Shown: piece by piece, positions 1-11,715 of the stretch
How positions within the stretch are numbered: position 1 is the stretch's first letter
Layout: every line of letters begins with the position of its first letter
Assembly: GCA_036346355.1 (NCBI GenBank)
Contig: CM070578.1
Location: 14,336,501-14,400,500, forward strand
DNA length: 64,000 nt
Direction: 5' to 3'
Origin: Rhipidocladum racemiflorum
Lineage: Eukaryota > Streptophyta > Magnoliopsida > Poales > Poaceae
Translations under genes and position numbers: made by a program
Notes under the pieces: generated by a model
Database searches by the model: none
What the model saw: the letters and a program-made list of their open reading frames with translations, nothing else
Told to the model about the DNA's origin: nothing

Positions 1-1147
1 ATTTTATTACGAAAAAGTTGAATGAGATTAAATTAATTTTCCAATTAAAGTTTTGGTCTAGTTACACCGAGAAACTGTTGAACGTGATGGAATTATGCTC
101 CAATACCAGTTTCGGTCAACATGTTCTAATACTAGTCAAATCTGACTTAACTGAATGTAGGTCTTGCAAGAAACCTGCAGGATGTGGATCGTAGTAAGGT
201 TCAGCTTGATGGAGATAACAATAGTTTCTTTTCAGAGAAGTCAAGCCAGGTCACTTCCAAGTTCTTACTAATCTCCAGCAAACGGAAACACACATTCCAT
301 TAACCTGACCATGAAACACGAGTTGACCATTTGTGGTTTTGCTTTCCCTGTTGTGCGCAACATTCAGAAAAGGAGAACAAAAGCCTGGAATTGACTGTGA
401 TTGATTCAACTGCCCTTGTTTCATTCAATGGCCACGCCAGAGCAGCCGGCAAGCAAGGCAGTGCTAGTCTGCTAGATTCACCTTTTGCCCTAGCAGGGCA
501 CGCTGAAGCTAACATGGCAAAGTGTATTTAATCTTGCAGGGCACTGACAAGAACAGCTTGGCTTGGGCATGGGGCATGACCGCATGACCATGACCAGACT
601 CCGGAGGGCTCGAGGCTCAAACAGACATTGCATCCACCGCTAGAGACAACTACAGCTTGCGAGGATAAGTGGGAATGAGAGATTCCTGTCCTGTATAAGC
701 GAAGTGCATGAACAGCCCGGGTAGTCTAGGATAAGTTTTGTCTCAACTCTCAAGTACAAACAGGCAGTATGGGAGTAGAAGAAGCAGGGTCGGCGTCTTC
801 GGCATCTCAAGGACAGAGCGGTGATACCGAGGTGGTGGGCCCAAATCCTCAAGAACTAAATAGCGGGGCCCACAACAACAGAGTTGGAGCTGAGGAAACA
901 AGGTACGCCAGTAGGACTGCAGCAGAGTTCAGAATTCAGACTTGCTCTCTGCAGCTCTTCTCAGGTGAAAATGTGAAATGTTGTGAAACTAGGAGTTGTC
1001 AGTTGTCAAGCTCTGATAGTCGTATACTTAACTTGTTAGTTCCAATTGAACTAGTCATGCTTATTATCGTTGAGTAAGGTTAGAACTGCAAAAGAGGTAA
1101 ATCATGGAGCATTCTGCTGATGTGTTCAAGTTGTTTTTAAGAGTACA
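1..1147. other. Intergenic host sequence left of the MULE
   Basis: I see no gene here that I can support. Open frames on both strands near 300-530 and 640-1077 are short, start mostly at non-ATG codons, and match no family I recognise. The stretch ends at the left 9-bp target duplication of the large Mutator-like element. Confidence 0.4.
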
Positions 1148-1156
1148 TGTAACGAG
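1148..1156. repeat. 9-bp target-site duplication, left copy
   Basis: TGTAACGAG lies directly outside the left inverted terminus and is identical to 16130-16138. A perfect 9-bp duplication is the Mutator-superfamily signature. Confidence 0.92.
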
Positions 1157-1213
1157 GGGAAAAATGCTCAAATATACAACATATAAATGAAAATTGCAGA
1201 AATATACAACAAA
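1157..1213 (+). repeat. MULE left terminal inverted repeat (AT-rich tip)
   Basis: The 57-bp tip pairs with the reverse complement of 16073-16129 at 50 of 57 positions, including an uninterrupted match GCTCAAATATACAACATAT. The motif ATATACAACA occurs twice within it. Inward of the tip the sequence becomes very GC-rich, to about 1490, with many CGGCGG/GCCGCC blocks and no clean alignment to the other end. Confidence 0.88.
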
Positions 1214-1694
1214 ACCAAAAAATCGCAAATATGACATGGCGGCCGCCACCTGGCACGGCGGGAACCCTGGCTGCCGCCACACGGGACGGCAACAGTGGCG
1301 GCGCACGGCGGCGGCGCCGCACGGCCCAGCTGGCAGGAGGCCTGGCCGCCGCCACATGGGGCAGCGCGGCAGTGTGGCGAAGCGGGCGGGCCCAGCGCAG
1401 CGATGGAGGGGCCAGTGGCGGCATGCGGGGTGGCGGCGACGGCGGGTGGTGTCTTGTACGCGGCGGCGATTGGGTGCCGGGCCACTCAAAATTTTTTGTT
1501 TTTACACTCATGCCTGGTGCTTTCGGCGCGTAGATGGATGGATGCACATGGCTCAACAGCGAAACGTCTCGTCAAATCACTTTGAGTCAGAATCCAAAGG
1601 CTATTAATGTTGGTAATGAACGTGATTAGAAGAAAATAATACAGTTACGCTTAAGAAAATCGCGATTAAGGTCCACACAGTAATCACCTCCCCT

Positions 1695-1703
1695 TCTATA
1701 TAA
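1695..1703 (+). promoter_or_regulatory. TATA box of the MULE left-end promoter
   Basis: TCTATATAA sits about 540 bp inside the left end. It is followed by a CT-rich stretch with a repeated CTCTCTTCACGC, a typical plant core promoter layout. It probably drives the transposase transcript, with a long and possibly spliced leader before the first coding exon near 4283. Confidence 0.5.
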
Positions 1704-1849
1704 GGCAGCTCGTCCGTCGCTCTCTTCACGCTAAAATCTGTAGGCTCTCTTCACGCCAGATACTTGTGGCTTTGTAGTGCTCTCCACCTCTTCGTCTTTG
1801 CTCATTTTATTCGCAATTAGGCTTTGTGGGTTGTTGCTTCTCGGTGTAA

Positions 1850-2400
1850 TCTTGAAAGGTTTTGGTACTCCATTTGTTTTCTCTGCATGGGTGATAAGGC
1901 TATATTATGGAGAGAAGTATTTATGTGTTTATCTTTTTCTTGCGGATCATTTGTGCGAGGTGAGGAGCATTGACATTTAATCGGAGTTTTTGTATAAGTT
2001 TGAGAAGGTGGTTTTCGTACTGGTGGTGAACCGTGACCTGACACCGGTTTTTAGTGTAGCGAAAGTTAATAACACGAATAATCAGAGAAAGTGGCTGCTT
2101 AATCGGAATCCAAATTTAATACTTGGACCCGAGAGGAGTTAACCTCCTTTCTGAACTTAATAACACGAACGAAAGTGGCTGCTTAATCGGACTTAAAACT
2201 TGGTGGCCCGAAAGTGGTGAGTTTTTGGCCATACTACTTATTTGACTTTGTATTGTTGTTTTTGGTTCGTGTAGGTACGACGCTGCGGAGACCGCACACG
2301 TTGAGCTCGAGGCCGTTCCCGAAAACTCAGAGCAAGGCAAGCACCTCCCCTTCTTTCATGTTAATACCACGCTTTGACGTAGCTTATGTTATTATGATTC
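1850..2400 (+). repeat. MULE leader segment, repeated elsewhere in the element
   Basis: Parts of this noncoding leader recur. The block around 1862-2030 (CCATTTGTTTTCT then TATATTATGG) is similar to 10785-10940. The block 2122-2370 (dyad unit, GTGTAGGTAC, then CCGCACACGTTGA and AACTCAGAGCAAGGCAAGCA) is similar to 3600-3850. The second block ends in CAGAGCAAG then GCAAGC and could be a spliced leader exon, but I cannot prove splicing. Confidence 0.45.
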
Positions 2401-2876
2401 AATGTATGTATGGATGCGTTACTTTCAGTGAACACCATATATGACGACCTACTTTAATGCTCTGTGGTTTGTTTATTTTTTCACAAAGTATAATAATTTT
2501 TGTTTATTTCATAAATTATTTGTATCTTGCAGGTATTTTTGACGAACATTTATTGGTTCAAAGCTCGAGTTATTTTGATCTTCTGTACTACTTGAAGAAG
2601 GTTAGTTACAAATCTTCACAAATACTAGTATGTTTTGGTCGGTGCAGTTTTAGTGACGAACTTGTTAGGTTAGATTGCCGTATTTACGTTTGTGCAGTTT
2701 TACGGTGATGTTTACGTAAGTAAGAATATTACATGAATTAACAACCTTATTTTGGGACCCTCTGCCGAGGTAACCTGTCTTTGTCTGAAGTGGACCCTCC
2801 GATGACCATCGGCTGTCACATTCCACACGATCTTCACCTTAAGCATATGATCGTGTTTTTTTGGACGTAATCACAA

Positions 2877-3780
2877 CTTGGACCCGAAAGGAGTTGACCT
2901 CCTTTACGAACTTAATTACTCGAACCAAAGTTGCTGCTTAATCCGACTTAAATATTGGTGGCACGTAGTTCTGGACTTTGTTAAGTCATTGTGCCTTATT
3001 ACTTATTCGACTTCGTATTGTTGTATTTATTTTTGGACGTAATCATTACTTGGACCCGAAAGGAGTTTACCTCCTTTCTGAACATAATAACTCGAACCAA
3101 AGTTGCTGCTTAATCTGACTTAAATACTGGTTGCACAAAATTCTGTACTGTGTTAATTCATTTTGCCTTATTACTTACTCGACTTCGTATTGTTGTACTT
3201 ATTTTTGGACGTAATCATTACTTGGACCCGAAAGGAGTTGACCTCCTTTCTGAACCTAACCACTCGAACCAAAGTAGCTGCTTAATCTGACTTAAATACT
3301 GTTTGCACAAAGTTCTGGACTGTGTTAATTCATTTTGCCTTATTACTTATTCGACTTCGTATTGTTCTATTTACTTTTGGACGTAATCATTACTTGGACC
3401 CGAAAGGAGTTGACCTCCTTTCTGAACCTAACAACTCGAACCAAAGTAGCTGCTTAATCTGACTTAATTCTTTTGACCCGAAAGGAGTCTCTGCAGAGGT
3501 CAGGACCCTCTGCCGAGCTTATGCTCGAACGTTGCACTGTATTTATTTCGCACGATGATTCGCTGCAGCGAAGGACTGTTTTTTCGGACGTAATATCTAC
3601 TTGGACCCGAAAGGAGTTGACCTCCTTTCTGAACTTTACAACTCGAACCAAAGTATCCACTTAATCCGACTTAAATACTGGAGGGCCGAAGTTCCGCACC
3701 ATTGTAAGCTATTTTCCCTTATTACTTATTGGACTTCGTATTGTTGTTTTTGCTTCGTGTAGGTACCGACACTGCAGAGA
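2877..3780 (+). repeat. 172-bp tandem array with an internal dyad (MULE left half)
   Basis: The unit starting CTTGGACCCGAAAGGAGT begins at 2877, 3049, 3221 and 3393 (exact spacing 172), then at 3600 after a 35-bp disturbance. An older outlying copy is at 2122. Each unit contains GAAAGGAG, a 5-bp spacer (usually TTGAC), and CTCCTTTC, an inverted repeat. An incomplete half-site lies near 3477. No reading frame is kept through the array, so it is noncoding. It lies between the presumed promoter and the transposase start. Confidence 0.8.
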
Positions 3781-4564
3781 CCGCACACGTTGACCTCGAC
3801 GTTGTTCCAGAAAACTCAGAGCAAGGCAAGCATCTCCCCTTATTTCATGCTGCTAGCATACTTTTACCAAACTTATGTTGTTACGATGAAATCCCCGCAT
3901 TCCATAAAAATTGCGAATTAATCGTATCACCTAGAAATACATGCGCACAAAAAGATCGAAAAAACAGCTAATTAATTTGTTAGCTACGTATATTTGTTTG
4001 ACTTAGTTAAATTTAACCTGAAATGTAAAGTATACAATGCCTTTCTGTGTAGTAGTATTTTACATGATATTATGAGTGTCGAATGCGGTTTTAGGATTTC
4101 ATAAACTGCATATGTCTTGTGATAGTATATTATATAACATATATATAATTATATGTTCGCATACATTTTAACTGTACGTAACCATAACATTTATTCTTTC
4201 GTAATTAAAATTTGAGTAATGCCAATATGTTTAAATATGTTAGCGGTGCGTGTGTGTAATTATTGATGACTACAATTATGTAATGCTACAGTCCTCGATG
4301 GCGATTCCGCTTCATATATGGCACGGGGGGGAGCCCGCAAATTTGCAGGGCCCATTTGTCATCATGCATAATTGCGCACACATAGAGACAACTGTAAATC
4401 CACCGATAGAGTTGCGTACAGTAGCAAGAGCGGCTGCACGCGCTCTTAGTGTTGACCGTACATTGTACAAGCTCGTGGTAGATGGGGTTAGGCCCCATGT
4501 AGTGCCAAATAGCTTGCTTTACGTGTACAGCCTATTCGAGCTCCGTAGAACGAGTGCCTGGCAG

Positions 4565-4702
4565 TTCTACATGGAGAAGGCCGCACATGAAGGGTTCGCA
4601 CTAGGTGTTTACGTGAAGCTGGTCCCTCGCACCTTCTACATGGAGAAGGCCGCACAGGAAGGGTTCGCACTAGGTGTTTACGTGAAGCTGGTCCCTCGCA
4701 CC
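4565..4702 (+). repeat. In-frame 69-bp tandem duplication in the transposase N-terminal frame
   Basis: Positions 4565-4633 and 4634-4702 are nearly identical 69-bp units. They encode two consecutive 23-residue segments beginning FYMEKAA, which differ at one residue (His versus Gln). The length is a multiple of three, so the frame is kept. Confidence 0.9.
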
Positions 4703-6218
4703 CCCGCTGGGGAGGCAGGGACGAGCCGAGCCCAGGAGGAGGACATGGGGGTCAATGCGGACGAACAACCCGAGACTGAAGAGGAAATTGCCATGAGCTC
4801 GCAGCAAGCCCCCGGTCAAAGGGGCTTGGCGAGGATCAAGTAGACGGATGCGCCTGGCCCCTGAGGTTGATGCGGATGCCCTAGGGGATGACCCTCACCC
4901 TACTTACGGTGATGGTCCTGACGAAGATGAGGACCCGGGGCCAGCAATCGCATTTTTGCACTTGCTGAACCCGGCCGACTGTGTTCTGGCCCGCTTGGAG
5001 GATATTTCTAAGCGTGGGCAAGACCATAGCGACATAGAACTCGACCAGGAGTTCGCCACAAAGGACGAAGCGATGCACTTCTGCACTAATTACGCCGTGG
5101 TGACCCGGCGTGACCACCGCGTGCATCGCTCGGACACGACTTGCTTCGAGCTTAAATGTAAGAAAGGGCAGCAGTGCGGATACTATGTTCGTGCTAAGCG
5201 CCCTAAACATCAGCACCATTTCATTATATCGCGGTACACACCGCACACATGCACAGAGGCGCTTGTTCGGAACACAAGCGGCGTGGTGAAATCAAGATTC
5301 ATCGCGCAAATCCTGTTAGATGTGTTGAAGGCCGACATTAGTCTCAGGCCCGCAACCATAATTGCCGAGATGCAGAACAGGACAGGGATGTCCATAAACT
5401 ACCTACAGGCTTGGCGAGCAAAGCAGATGGCTTTGAAAATGCTGTTTGGTAGTTTTATGGAGTCATTCAATTGGGCTCCACGCCTACTAAGGCGGATAGC
5501 TGCAACAAACCCGGGCTCCGAATATGCTATTGCTGTTGAACCCGTGCAGCTTCCCGATGGATCGACTGCTCCAGAGCACTACTACCTCCTCAGGGTGTTC
5601 TGGGCGTTCGGTCCATGCATCACGGCATTCAGCAACTGCCGTCCGGTTATATGCGTGGATGGGACATTTCTATCCGGCCAGTACAATGGCACCCTTCTTA
5701 CCGCCCTAGCTGCCGATGCAAACAACCAGCTTCTACCGCTGGCGTTCGCCGTGGTCGAGAGCGAAAGCAACGACAGCTGGTTCTGGTTCCTGTCCCTGGT
5801 GAAGACCCGTGTGGTGCGGGATAGGGTCGGGGTGTGCGTCGTATCGGACCGTAATGCAGGGCTGCTGAACGCCCTCGATAGAATGGCGGAAGATGAAGAT
5901 TGCCCTTGCCTGTGGAGAGACGTGCAGCGTAGATGGTGCATGCGTCACCTGGGGGCGAACCTGTACACCATGTGCAGGAACAAGAACATGGTGAAGCTAT
6001 TCAAAACCCTATGCATGCAAAACCAACTGCGCAAGTTCGATACGATATTTAACCGGTGAGCAGCGCTCAAAGGAACTGGTGGCGGAAGAGACCATGGAGG
6101 GCACACAGGTAATTGGTGGCTCGGAGGTATCCGTACGGCGCAAGATGACATTCGCTCAATGGATAGCTCGTAAACCCGCTGAGAGATGGGCATGGGCGCA
6201 TGATACGAACGGTGCTCG

Positions 6219-6301
6219 GTAAGATAATGCCCTCTCTAGTACGGTACCACATCATTTGACAGCACTAATTTGCACCTAAGCGGTATGCTTCTCTTCTGCA
6301 G
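6219..6301 (+). other. Intron in the MULE transposase gene
   Basis: The donor is GTAAGATA at 6219 and the acceptor is CTTCTGCAG ending at 6301. Joining 6218 to 6302 restores an Arg codon and a continuous transposase reading into TNFAESYNN. This supports ancestral expression as a spliced plant gene. Confidence 0.8.
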
Positions 6302-7202
6302 ATACTCCATCATGACGACGAATTTTGCCGAGTCGTACAACAATGTGCTGCGGGGGGCTCGTTGCCTACCCATTTGCCCAATCATTGAGCTCACATTTTT
6401 CAGGACCGCAAAATACTTTGTTGATCGCCAAAGGGCGGCGTACAACTGCGGCTCAACCTTCGCTCCCCGTGTCGAGGCTTTGTTACAGCGTCGTAGGCAG
6501 AAAGCTCAATTCCACCGCACACGCATGATGGACCCTGCGCAGAACATTTTTCTCGTCGAGTGCAAGCGCAAGCACCATTCGGGATATTCCGCGGGGGACA
6601 CAAACCATAGATGCCAGCTCGGCCTGTATGAGGCGACCTGCTCATGCAACAAGCCTCGCCTAGAGCACATCCCCTGCTCGCACGTGCTAGCAGCGTGCCG
6701 TGATATGGGGGACAACGACGGCACACAATATGTCACACCGTACTACCGTATGGATGCCGTTAGAGCAACATGGGCGGGGCATTTCGAACCGTTCAACATC
6801 GGCACGAACTACAAGACCTCCGAACCCCTTACGTGGCTCCCGTACCCCACACTAAGGCGCGATACGCCGGGTAGACCGCGTTCCGCGCGGTTTGAGGGTG
6901 ACATGGATGCATCTCAGCGAGACGATGGCCTTCGGCGTTGTCGCATCTGCAGGCAGACAGGTCATGACCGTAGAGGCTGCCCGAACAGAGGGTGATGTTG
7001 TCCAATGTAATATTTGAACTATACGCATTACACATGCAACATCTTCTTACTACCTTCATTTTGCATTCTCTTCGTGAAATTTCAGTTATGTAATTTATGA
7101 ACCTAAATTTCTTTGGGTATGTACAGTGGTTTTGTAATTTCTTCTGATGTATTTTTTTTTGTATTTCAATGTTTCATTCCCTGGAGATTATGCAGGCTTG
7201 TG

Positions 7203-9179
7203 ATGGAGTTGCCAAAGCTATTGCGATCGAAGTATGATGACGACCACAGGGCCCGGAAGTGGGCCTCCGGCCAGACGGTAACGTCATTACTACACTGTCG
7301 TAACGTATCGCAAGCGTACGCACCTTTCGTTATGCTCAGTACGTTTACTTGCTTTGTCCTTGCAGCTTAACACTCTCCGCATGCGTGGCTCCCGTAACAT
7401 TAAGACATTGGACCCTCAATTCATATACGGCCTGGGACGGACGGGCCTGTTAGCTTTCACATTTATGGTGCGTGGAGCCTACGAAGGAAGGGGCCAGTGG
7501 ACCCCGATGCCTAGACTGGACGGGGCCCTTATCACCGCGTTGGTCGACAGATGGCGTCCGGAGACGCATACTTTCCACCTCCCCTTCGGCGAGATGACGG
7601 TGACCCTCAAAGATGTCGCCATGTTATTTGGCCTTCCACTTTCCTGAAACCCCTCGTAGTGCGCAAGCCCTCCAAAGAGGCATGGAAGAACTATGTAGAG
7701 GAAAGGTAATAAATGTGAAAGCACACCGACCACACTTATCTGGGAGCTAACGTGATTTCCTAACATGTGATTTTCTTCGATGCAGGTTTGGCACAACGTA
7801 CACGAGGCTGTGATCGTGGAGTCTCTTTCACATGGCTCGGCAGGTCTCGGAGGTCGGACCATGTCTCAAGATCTTGACCACTGGTCAGATAAATAGGCAT
7901 TTCGAGGTGTACCTCTATTTCCTCCTTGCAGGAATTTTATTTACAAACGGAAATGGTGATTCCGTTGCACCCCACCTCGTTTGGGTCGCTCGGGAATTAG
8001 CCGAGCAGGTGCGAGAAGATGCAGCACCGGACTTCTACGGCTGGGGCTCGGCAGTTCTCGCAGACACATATCGCGAGATGTGTGCGGCCTGCCGCCGGTC
8101 ACAGCCAACTTCAATAATGGGAGGTTGCCCCCTGCTTCTACAGTTGTGGTCTTGGTCGTACCTACCCATAGCGCGACCAAGAGTGTCAAAGCGGTACTAC
8201 CCAGTGCCCGTCGATGAAGCTAATGTGCATCCACTCGCAAGGCCAACCTTGGGTTACAAATGGATGCATGCCAGACTCCGATGGGCCCAGGAATCAGACC
8301 GCGACTCCTACCCTCGTCTCGTGGGGGACCTAGACTTCCTGACATCAGTGCAGGTCACGTGGGATCCCTTTTCCACCCAGGCCGCGGAGGAGGTTGCGTC
8401 GGGAGGCCATATCTCCCATCTGTGCACGCGGGAGCCTCATTATTGGATGACGAAATGCTTCCTCCTGTGCATGAGTGCCGTTGAGCCATACTCTCCGGAG
8501 CGCGTTCAGCGCCAATTTGGGTACCGGCAGTCTTTCCCTCCCCCACCTCCGACAGACTCCGAAAGCTCCCATGGGTATGTCGCTACATGTCACATTACTT
8601 TCACGCCATCGTGGAAACCATTAATAACGTGTTGGATTGATCCGCAGGAGGAGTACATCGGGGCACAACTACAACTGGGTCGCACGGAATAGCCGGCATA
8701 TTGAGAGGTGGAACTCGATGGCCACTGAGGACGTCTGGAACCCATCAGGCGCAGCCCACGAGACGGACACACTTGGGTACCTTGACTGGTACAGACCTCG
8801 CACACAGGCAGTGCTCCTAGATAGGGGTGTGGCGATGCCAGTGCAACATGGCTATGCTGAGGAGTACGCAGAGCGCATGCACACACTGGTACGGATCGCA
8901 CCTATCACATATTAAAAACGGGGGATATACCCAATTAAACATTCGATACGTGTTAATTTGCAGAGGCGTGAGGCGGAGTACATGCATGACCAGCGGACGA
9001 GATCCTCACGCAAATCCGCAGCGCAGCAACATCCATCAAGCAATCCTTTACGGAACCTTCTCCGCCGCACGGGCCACCGCATAAGAAATGCGGTCAGAGA
9101 TGTTGGTGGCCATAGACCGTCTACCCAACGTGATTACGAGGATGTACTGCGTCTGGCGCCGCCGCAAGAGCCCCGATGA
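7203..9179 (+). pseudogene. Plant mobile domain (PMD) gene, multi-exon, with frame breaks
   Basis: Encodes a plant mobile domain protein (aminotransferase-like/PMD family, as in MAIN and MAIL1 and in many plant transposons). Exon 1 is 7203-7277 (MELPKLLR...). Intron 7278-7365 precedes an exon with the family signature DRWRPETHTFHLPFGEMTVT and LKDVAMLFGLPL, to 7705. A one-base frame slip near 7645 creates an early stop; the next frame continues RKPSKEAWKNYVEER. Intron 7706-7785 follows, then a short piece with an in-frame TGA near 7812, then the main domain from 7832 (FLLAGILFTNGNGDSV, GWGSAVLADTYREM, LLLQLWSWSYLPIARP). Introns 8575-8647 and 8889-8963 restore frame into NYNWVARNSRHIERW and RREAEYMHDQ. 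The frame ends at 9179. All introns are GT-AG. Biochemical role unknown; host relatives act in gene silencing and genome stability. Confidence 0.82.
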
Positions 9180-9347
9180 GGAGCATGTCCATGGATAGAC
9201 GTGCAACGCCTGTGCCTCCTCGGCGGCAAGACCAACCTGCAGCATCGACTTCGTCCGGTCCCGAGCCATGAGAGCGGCCGGGCCATGGAGGCGGCTACGT
9301 TGAAATAGGTCTTTGGGGCGAACGTTCAAGGAGGAGTACACATCAAC

Positions 9348-9758
9348 ATGTCACCGTCCCCATCATTGCCGCAGGAGTCTTTTAGTACCCCCGTCCAGCA
9401 TCAGCAAACATGGGAGGACGTGTCGAGGGCGTACGATGACCTTATGGGCTCGAGGACTACATTCACAGATTTGCTCGCGACGACGTGTTTGCAATCCCTA
9501 GGGTTGGATTCGCGCCCCAGTTACCCCGAGGAGGCCGGTGGATCGAATCGGGCAGAGCAACGACCTTCCGACGTACTCGCGCATCGTGGTACCAGCGGAC
9601 TAGTCGATGGTCGGATGGGGCATCCACAAGACGTCGTCAGCGGTCCACAAAGGCGATTCGACGCTGGAACACGAGAAGCACGGTTAGGTCCAGCGCAAGC
9701 GGCTGGACTACGTATCCCCCAGCGGCCCATAACTTTCACACCGTCCAGGCTACGATAA
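9348..9758 (+). pseudogene. Possible C-terminal tail exon of the PMD gene
   Basis: An open frame of 136 codons starting MSPSPSLPQESF is rich in Ser, Pro, Gln and Arg and looks disordered. TE-borne PMD proteins often end in such tails. It lies 170 bp after the PMD stop, on the same strand, and before the next gene. It may be a downstream exon detached by a mutation, or a chance frame. No domain recognised. Confidence 0.3.
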
Positions 9759-9829
9759 CCAGGAACGCCATGGTAGGGGGACGCGCAGGGAAGAGGAAGG
9801 GGAACACTAACCCGTAGGCCGTTGAACCC

Positions 9830-10760
9830 GTTATTGATCGACCCGCTCGTTTGCATTATTTTACTTTCAATGTAATGTTTTAATATGTGGAAGATTGTGT
9901 TCGAATGAAATGTATTATGGCACTAAGTTGTCTTTGCCACTTAGTTATCATCGAGGCCTTTTGCTTGGCGTAATTTGCATGCATCGTGTGAAAACAATAT
10001 TTGCTACGTGCTGACTAATATTCCTATGTCTTGCAATAAATAATGCGATGCTGGTATTTTGAGCCCATTTGCAGTATTGAAGACAAAAACCGAAATTGGG
10101 GATTTTGAGCTTCTATTGTTTTTTTTAAATCTGGGCACTACTTCAAACCGGCATAACTTACTTCAAATTCATCCAAAATAAGCAAACAAATACATTTTTG
10201 AAATCTACTCGAAATTCCCTACAAGTTCTCAGGCAAACTTTTTTCCAAATTCGGCCTCCAATTAATTCAAATTCGTAGCTCAATATCCAATTCACCAATT
10301 TCGTCCATTTCGGACAGTCGAAACTAAAAACGGCATAACTTTCTAATGGAATGTCCAAATGGATTGATTCCAGTTGGAGATGCTAGATAATTTCACCCTC
10401 TACAACTTCGTAAGCAAATGTAAACTCCAATTCGGCATCTAAGTAGCTCGAATTCGCAGAAAACTGAGAGCAAAAAATCTGCCTGACGAAGCAAACTTTC
10501 ATCTCGCGGTTGTGTGGTGGAGGGAGGAAGAAGAGAGAACAGCTCACGGTTTGGGAATGAAGTGGCTGCCACCCACACCACATAACCCACACTTTCATCT
10601 CCCCAAAATACCCCCCAAGCATACCAACCAAATTGGCTAAGTCCTCCAACAAAAAACAGCGCTAGATTCACTTTTTGAGCCAAGTTTAAAATAAGTGTTT
10701 GACACCGGATTGGCGAGATGACTCCACCACTATATAGAGAAATGTTTTTACTTCGCAACC
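9830..10760. other. MULE internal spacer without a recognisable gene
   Basis: From about 10080 there is a block of uniform low complexity with two similar phrases CGGCATAACTT (10148, 10331). Small minus-strand frames at 10383-10758 match no family I recognise. It could be an insertion inside the MULE, but I find no termini. TATATAGAG near 10731 precedes the duplicated leader block. Confidence 0.35.
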
Positions 10761-10784
10761 ATGCTGTATTGAAAAGTATTGCTA

Positions 10785-11105
10785 GTCCATTTGTTTTCTA
10801 CATGGGTCGCAAGGTTATATTATGGTGAGAAGTAGTTACGTGCGTATCTTTTCGTTGCAGACATTTTTTACGGGATAAGGAGCATAAACATTTCATTGGT
10901 GTTTTTGTGTTGGAGACGTTGTTTCCTACTGCTGGTTCGAGAAAACTCCGAGTAAGGCAAGCACCCGTCGATACCACTGTTTTACCTTAATTATGTTTTT
11001 TTCATGAAATCATGTATGCATGTATAGGTCCCAGTAAACATCATATATTCCGAAGCTGGCATATATATCCCTGCTTTCCATCAAAATTGCCAATTAATCG
11101 TAGCA
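10785..11105 (+). repeat. Second copy of the MULE leader, upstream of the GRF gene
   Basis: This block resembles 1862-2030 (CCATTTGTTTTCT..TGGG..TTATATTATGG, then GATAAGGAGCAT..ACATTT). It also carries GAAAACTCCGAGTAAGGCAAGCA, like 2320 and 3810. The tail around 11080 (AAAATTGCCAATTAATCGTA) matches 3908-3927. A leader module was therefore duplicated within the element ahead of a second transcription unit. Confidence 0.55.
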
Positions 11106-11484
11106 TAAAGTAATAACCTTCTAGCATTAAATAATAACCTTCTTTTGGGACTTCGAGTTGAACTGTGTCGGGGGGGGGGGCTGGACCCTCCGATGACCAA
11201 TGGACTGTCTTTATGTGGTACGATTATTCGCTGGAGGGTCTAACTGGTTATCTTCGACAGGTGGTTCACAGTTGGTGCCACGTGCCGCTTTCATGTTCCG
11301 TCCCCTAAACCGCGTGCGCTAACGTTACGCCACCTGGTGGCCACTCCCAAGCCACTGCCACCGGCGATTCTACAACAGGCCCTCGCGACACTGCACACGC
11401 TGCCACCTGATGATTGCCTGTCTTGGCCCCTCGCCCTGCAGGCTGATGTGCCACCAGCTGCGTCGTTCCTCCCTCGCTCCCTGC

Positions 11485-11493
11485 CTATAAATA
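11485..11493 (+). promoter_or_regulatory. TATA box of the GRF zinc-finger gene
   Basis: CTATAAATA lies after a C-rich stretch, about 230 bp before the ATG at 11716. The leader between them is AT-rich and has no long frame. Its position and match suit a plant core promoter. Confidence 0.55.
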
Positions 11494-11715
11494 TCCCAGA
11501 GTGCATAAAGGTTTGAGTGAGTTTACAGACCCCATAGCGCGTAGAGGAGAACTGGTAGATTAGCTTTCTTTTTTTCCAGTATTTCATTCCGGCTACGTGT
11601 TTTAGAGGTATTATTTACAAAATAAATTTTGTACGGTGAGTCACATTGTACATTAGCTTGCTGATATCCTCTTCTTCCTAATTACACTTGTGCGTTCTAC
11701 AATTGTGTGAAGGCC

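Larger units (their letters stand above)
4283..6995 (+). pseudogene. MURA-like MULE transposase, two exons, frameshifted
   Basis: DNA transposase of the Mutator superfamily. The N-terminal frame opens at ATG 4283 or 4298 and stops at 4843; the main frame resumes at 4848, so a stop and frame change separate them. The main frame holds a MuDR-type DNA-binding region with Cys residues (about 5020-5500) and then the DDE core. First Asp is in VDGTF (about 5655), second Asp in SDRN (about 5847), followed by a C-x2-H motif in WCMRH (about 5935). A small frameshift near 6050 ends that frame at 6059, but coding continues in another frame to 6218. An 83-bp GT-AG intron (6219-6301) follows; splicing restores an Arg codon before YSIMTTNFAES, whose Glu is the likely third catalytic residue. 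Exon 2 has a SWIM finger (CSC...PCSH, about 6640-6690) and a C-terminal CCHC knuckle (CRICRQTGHDRRGC). At least two frame breaks suggest loss of function. Confidence 0.85.

Noticed and set aside
1064..1607. Multiple frames over the left MULE end
   Set aside because: They are in the GC-rich subterminal region and cross the TIR. Not genes.
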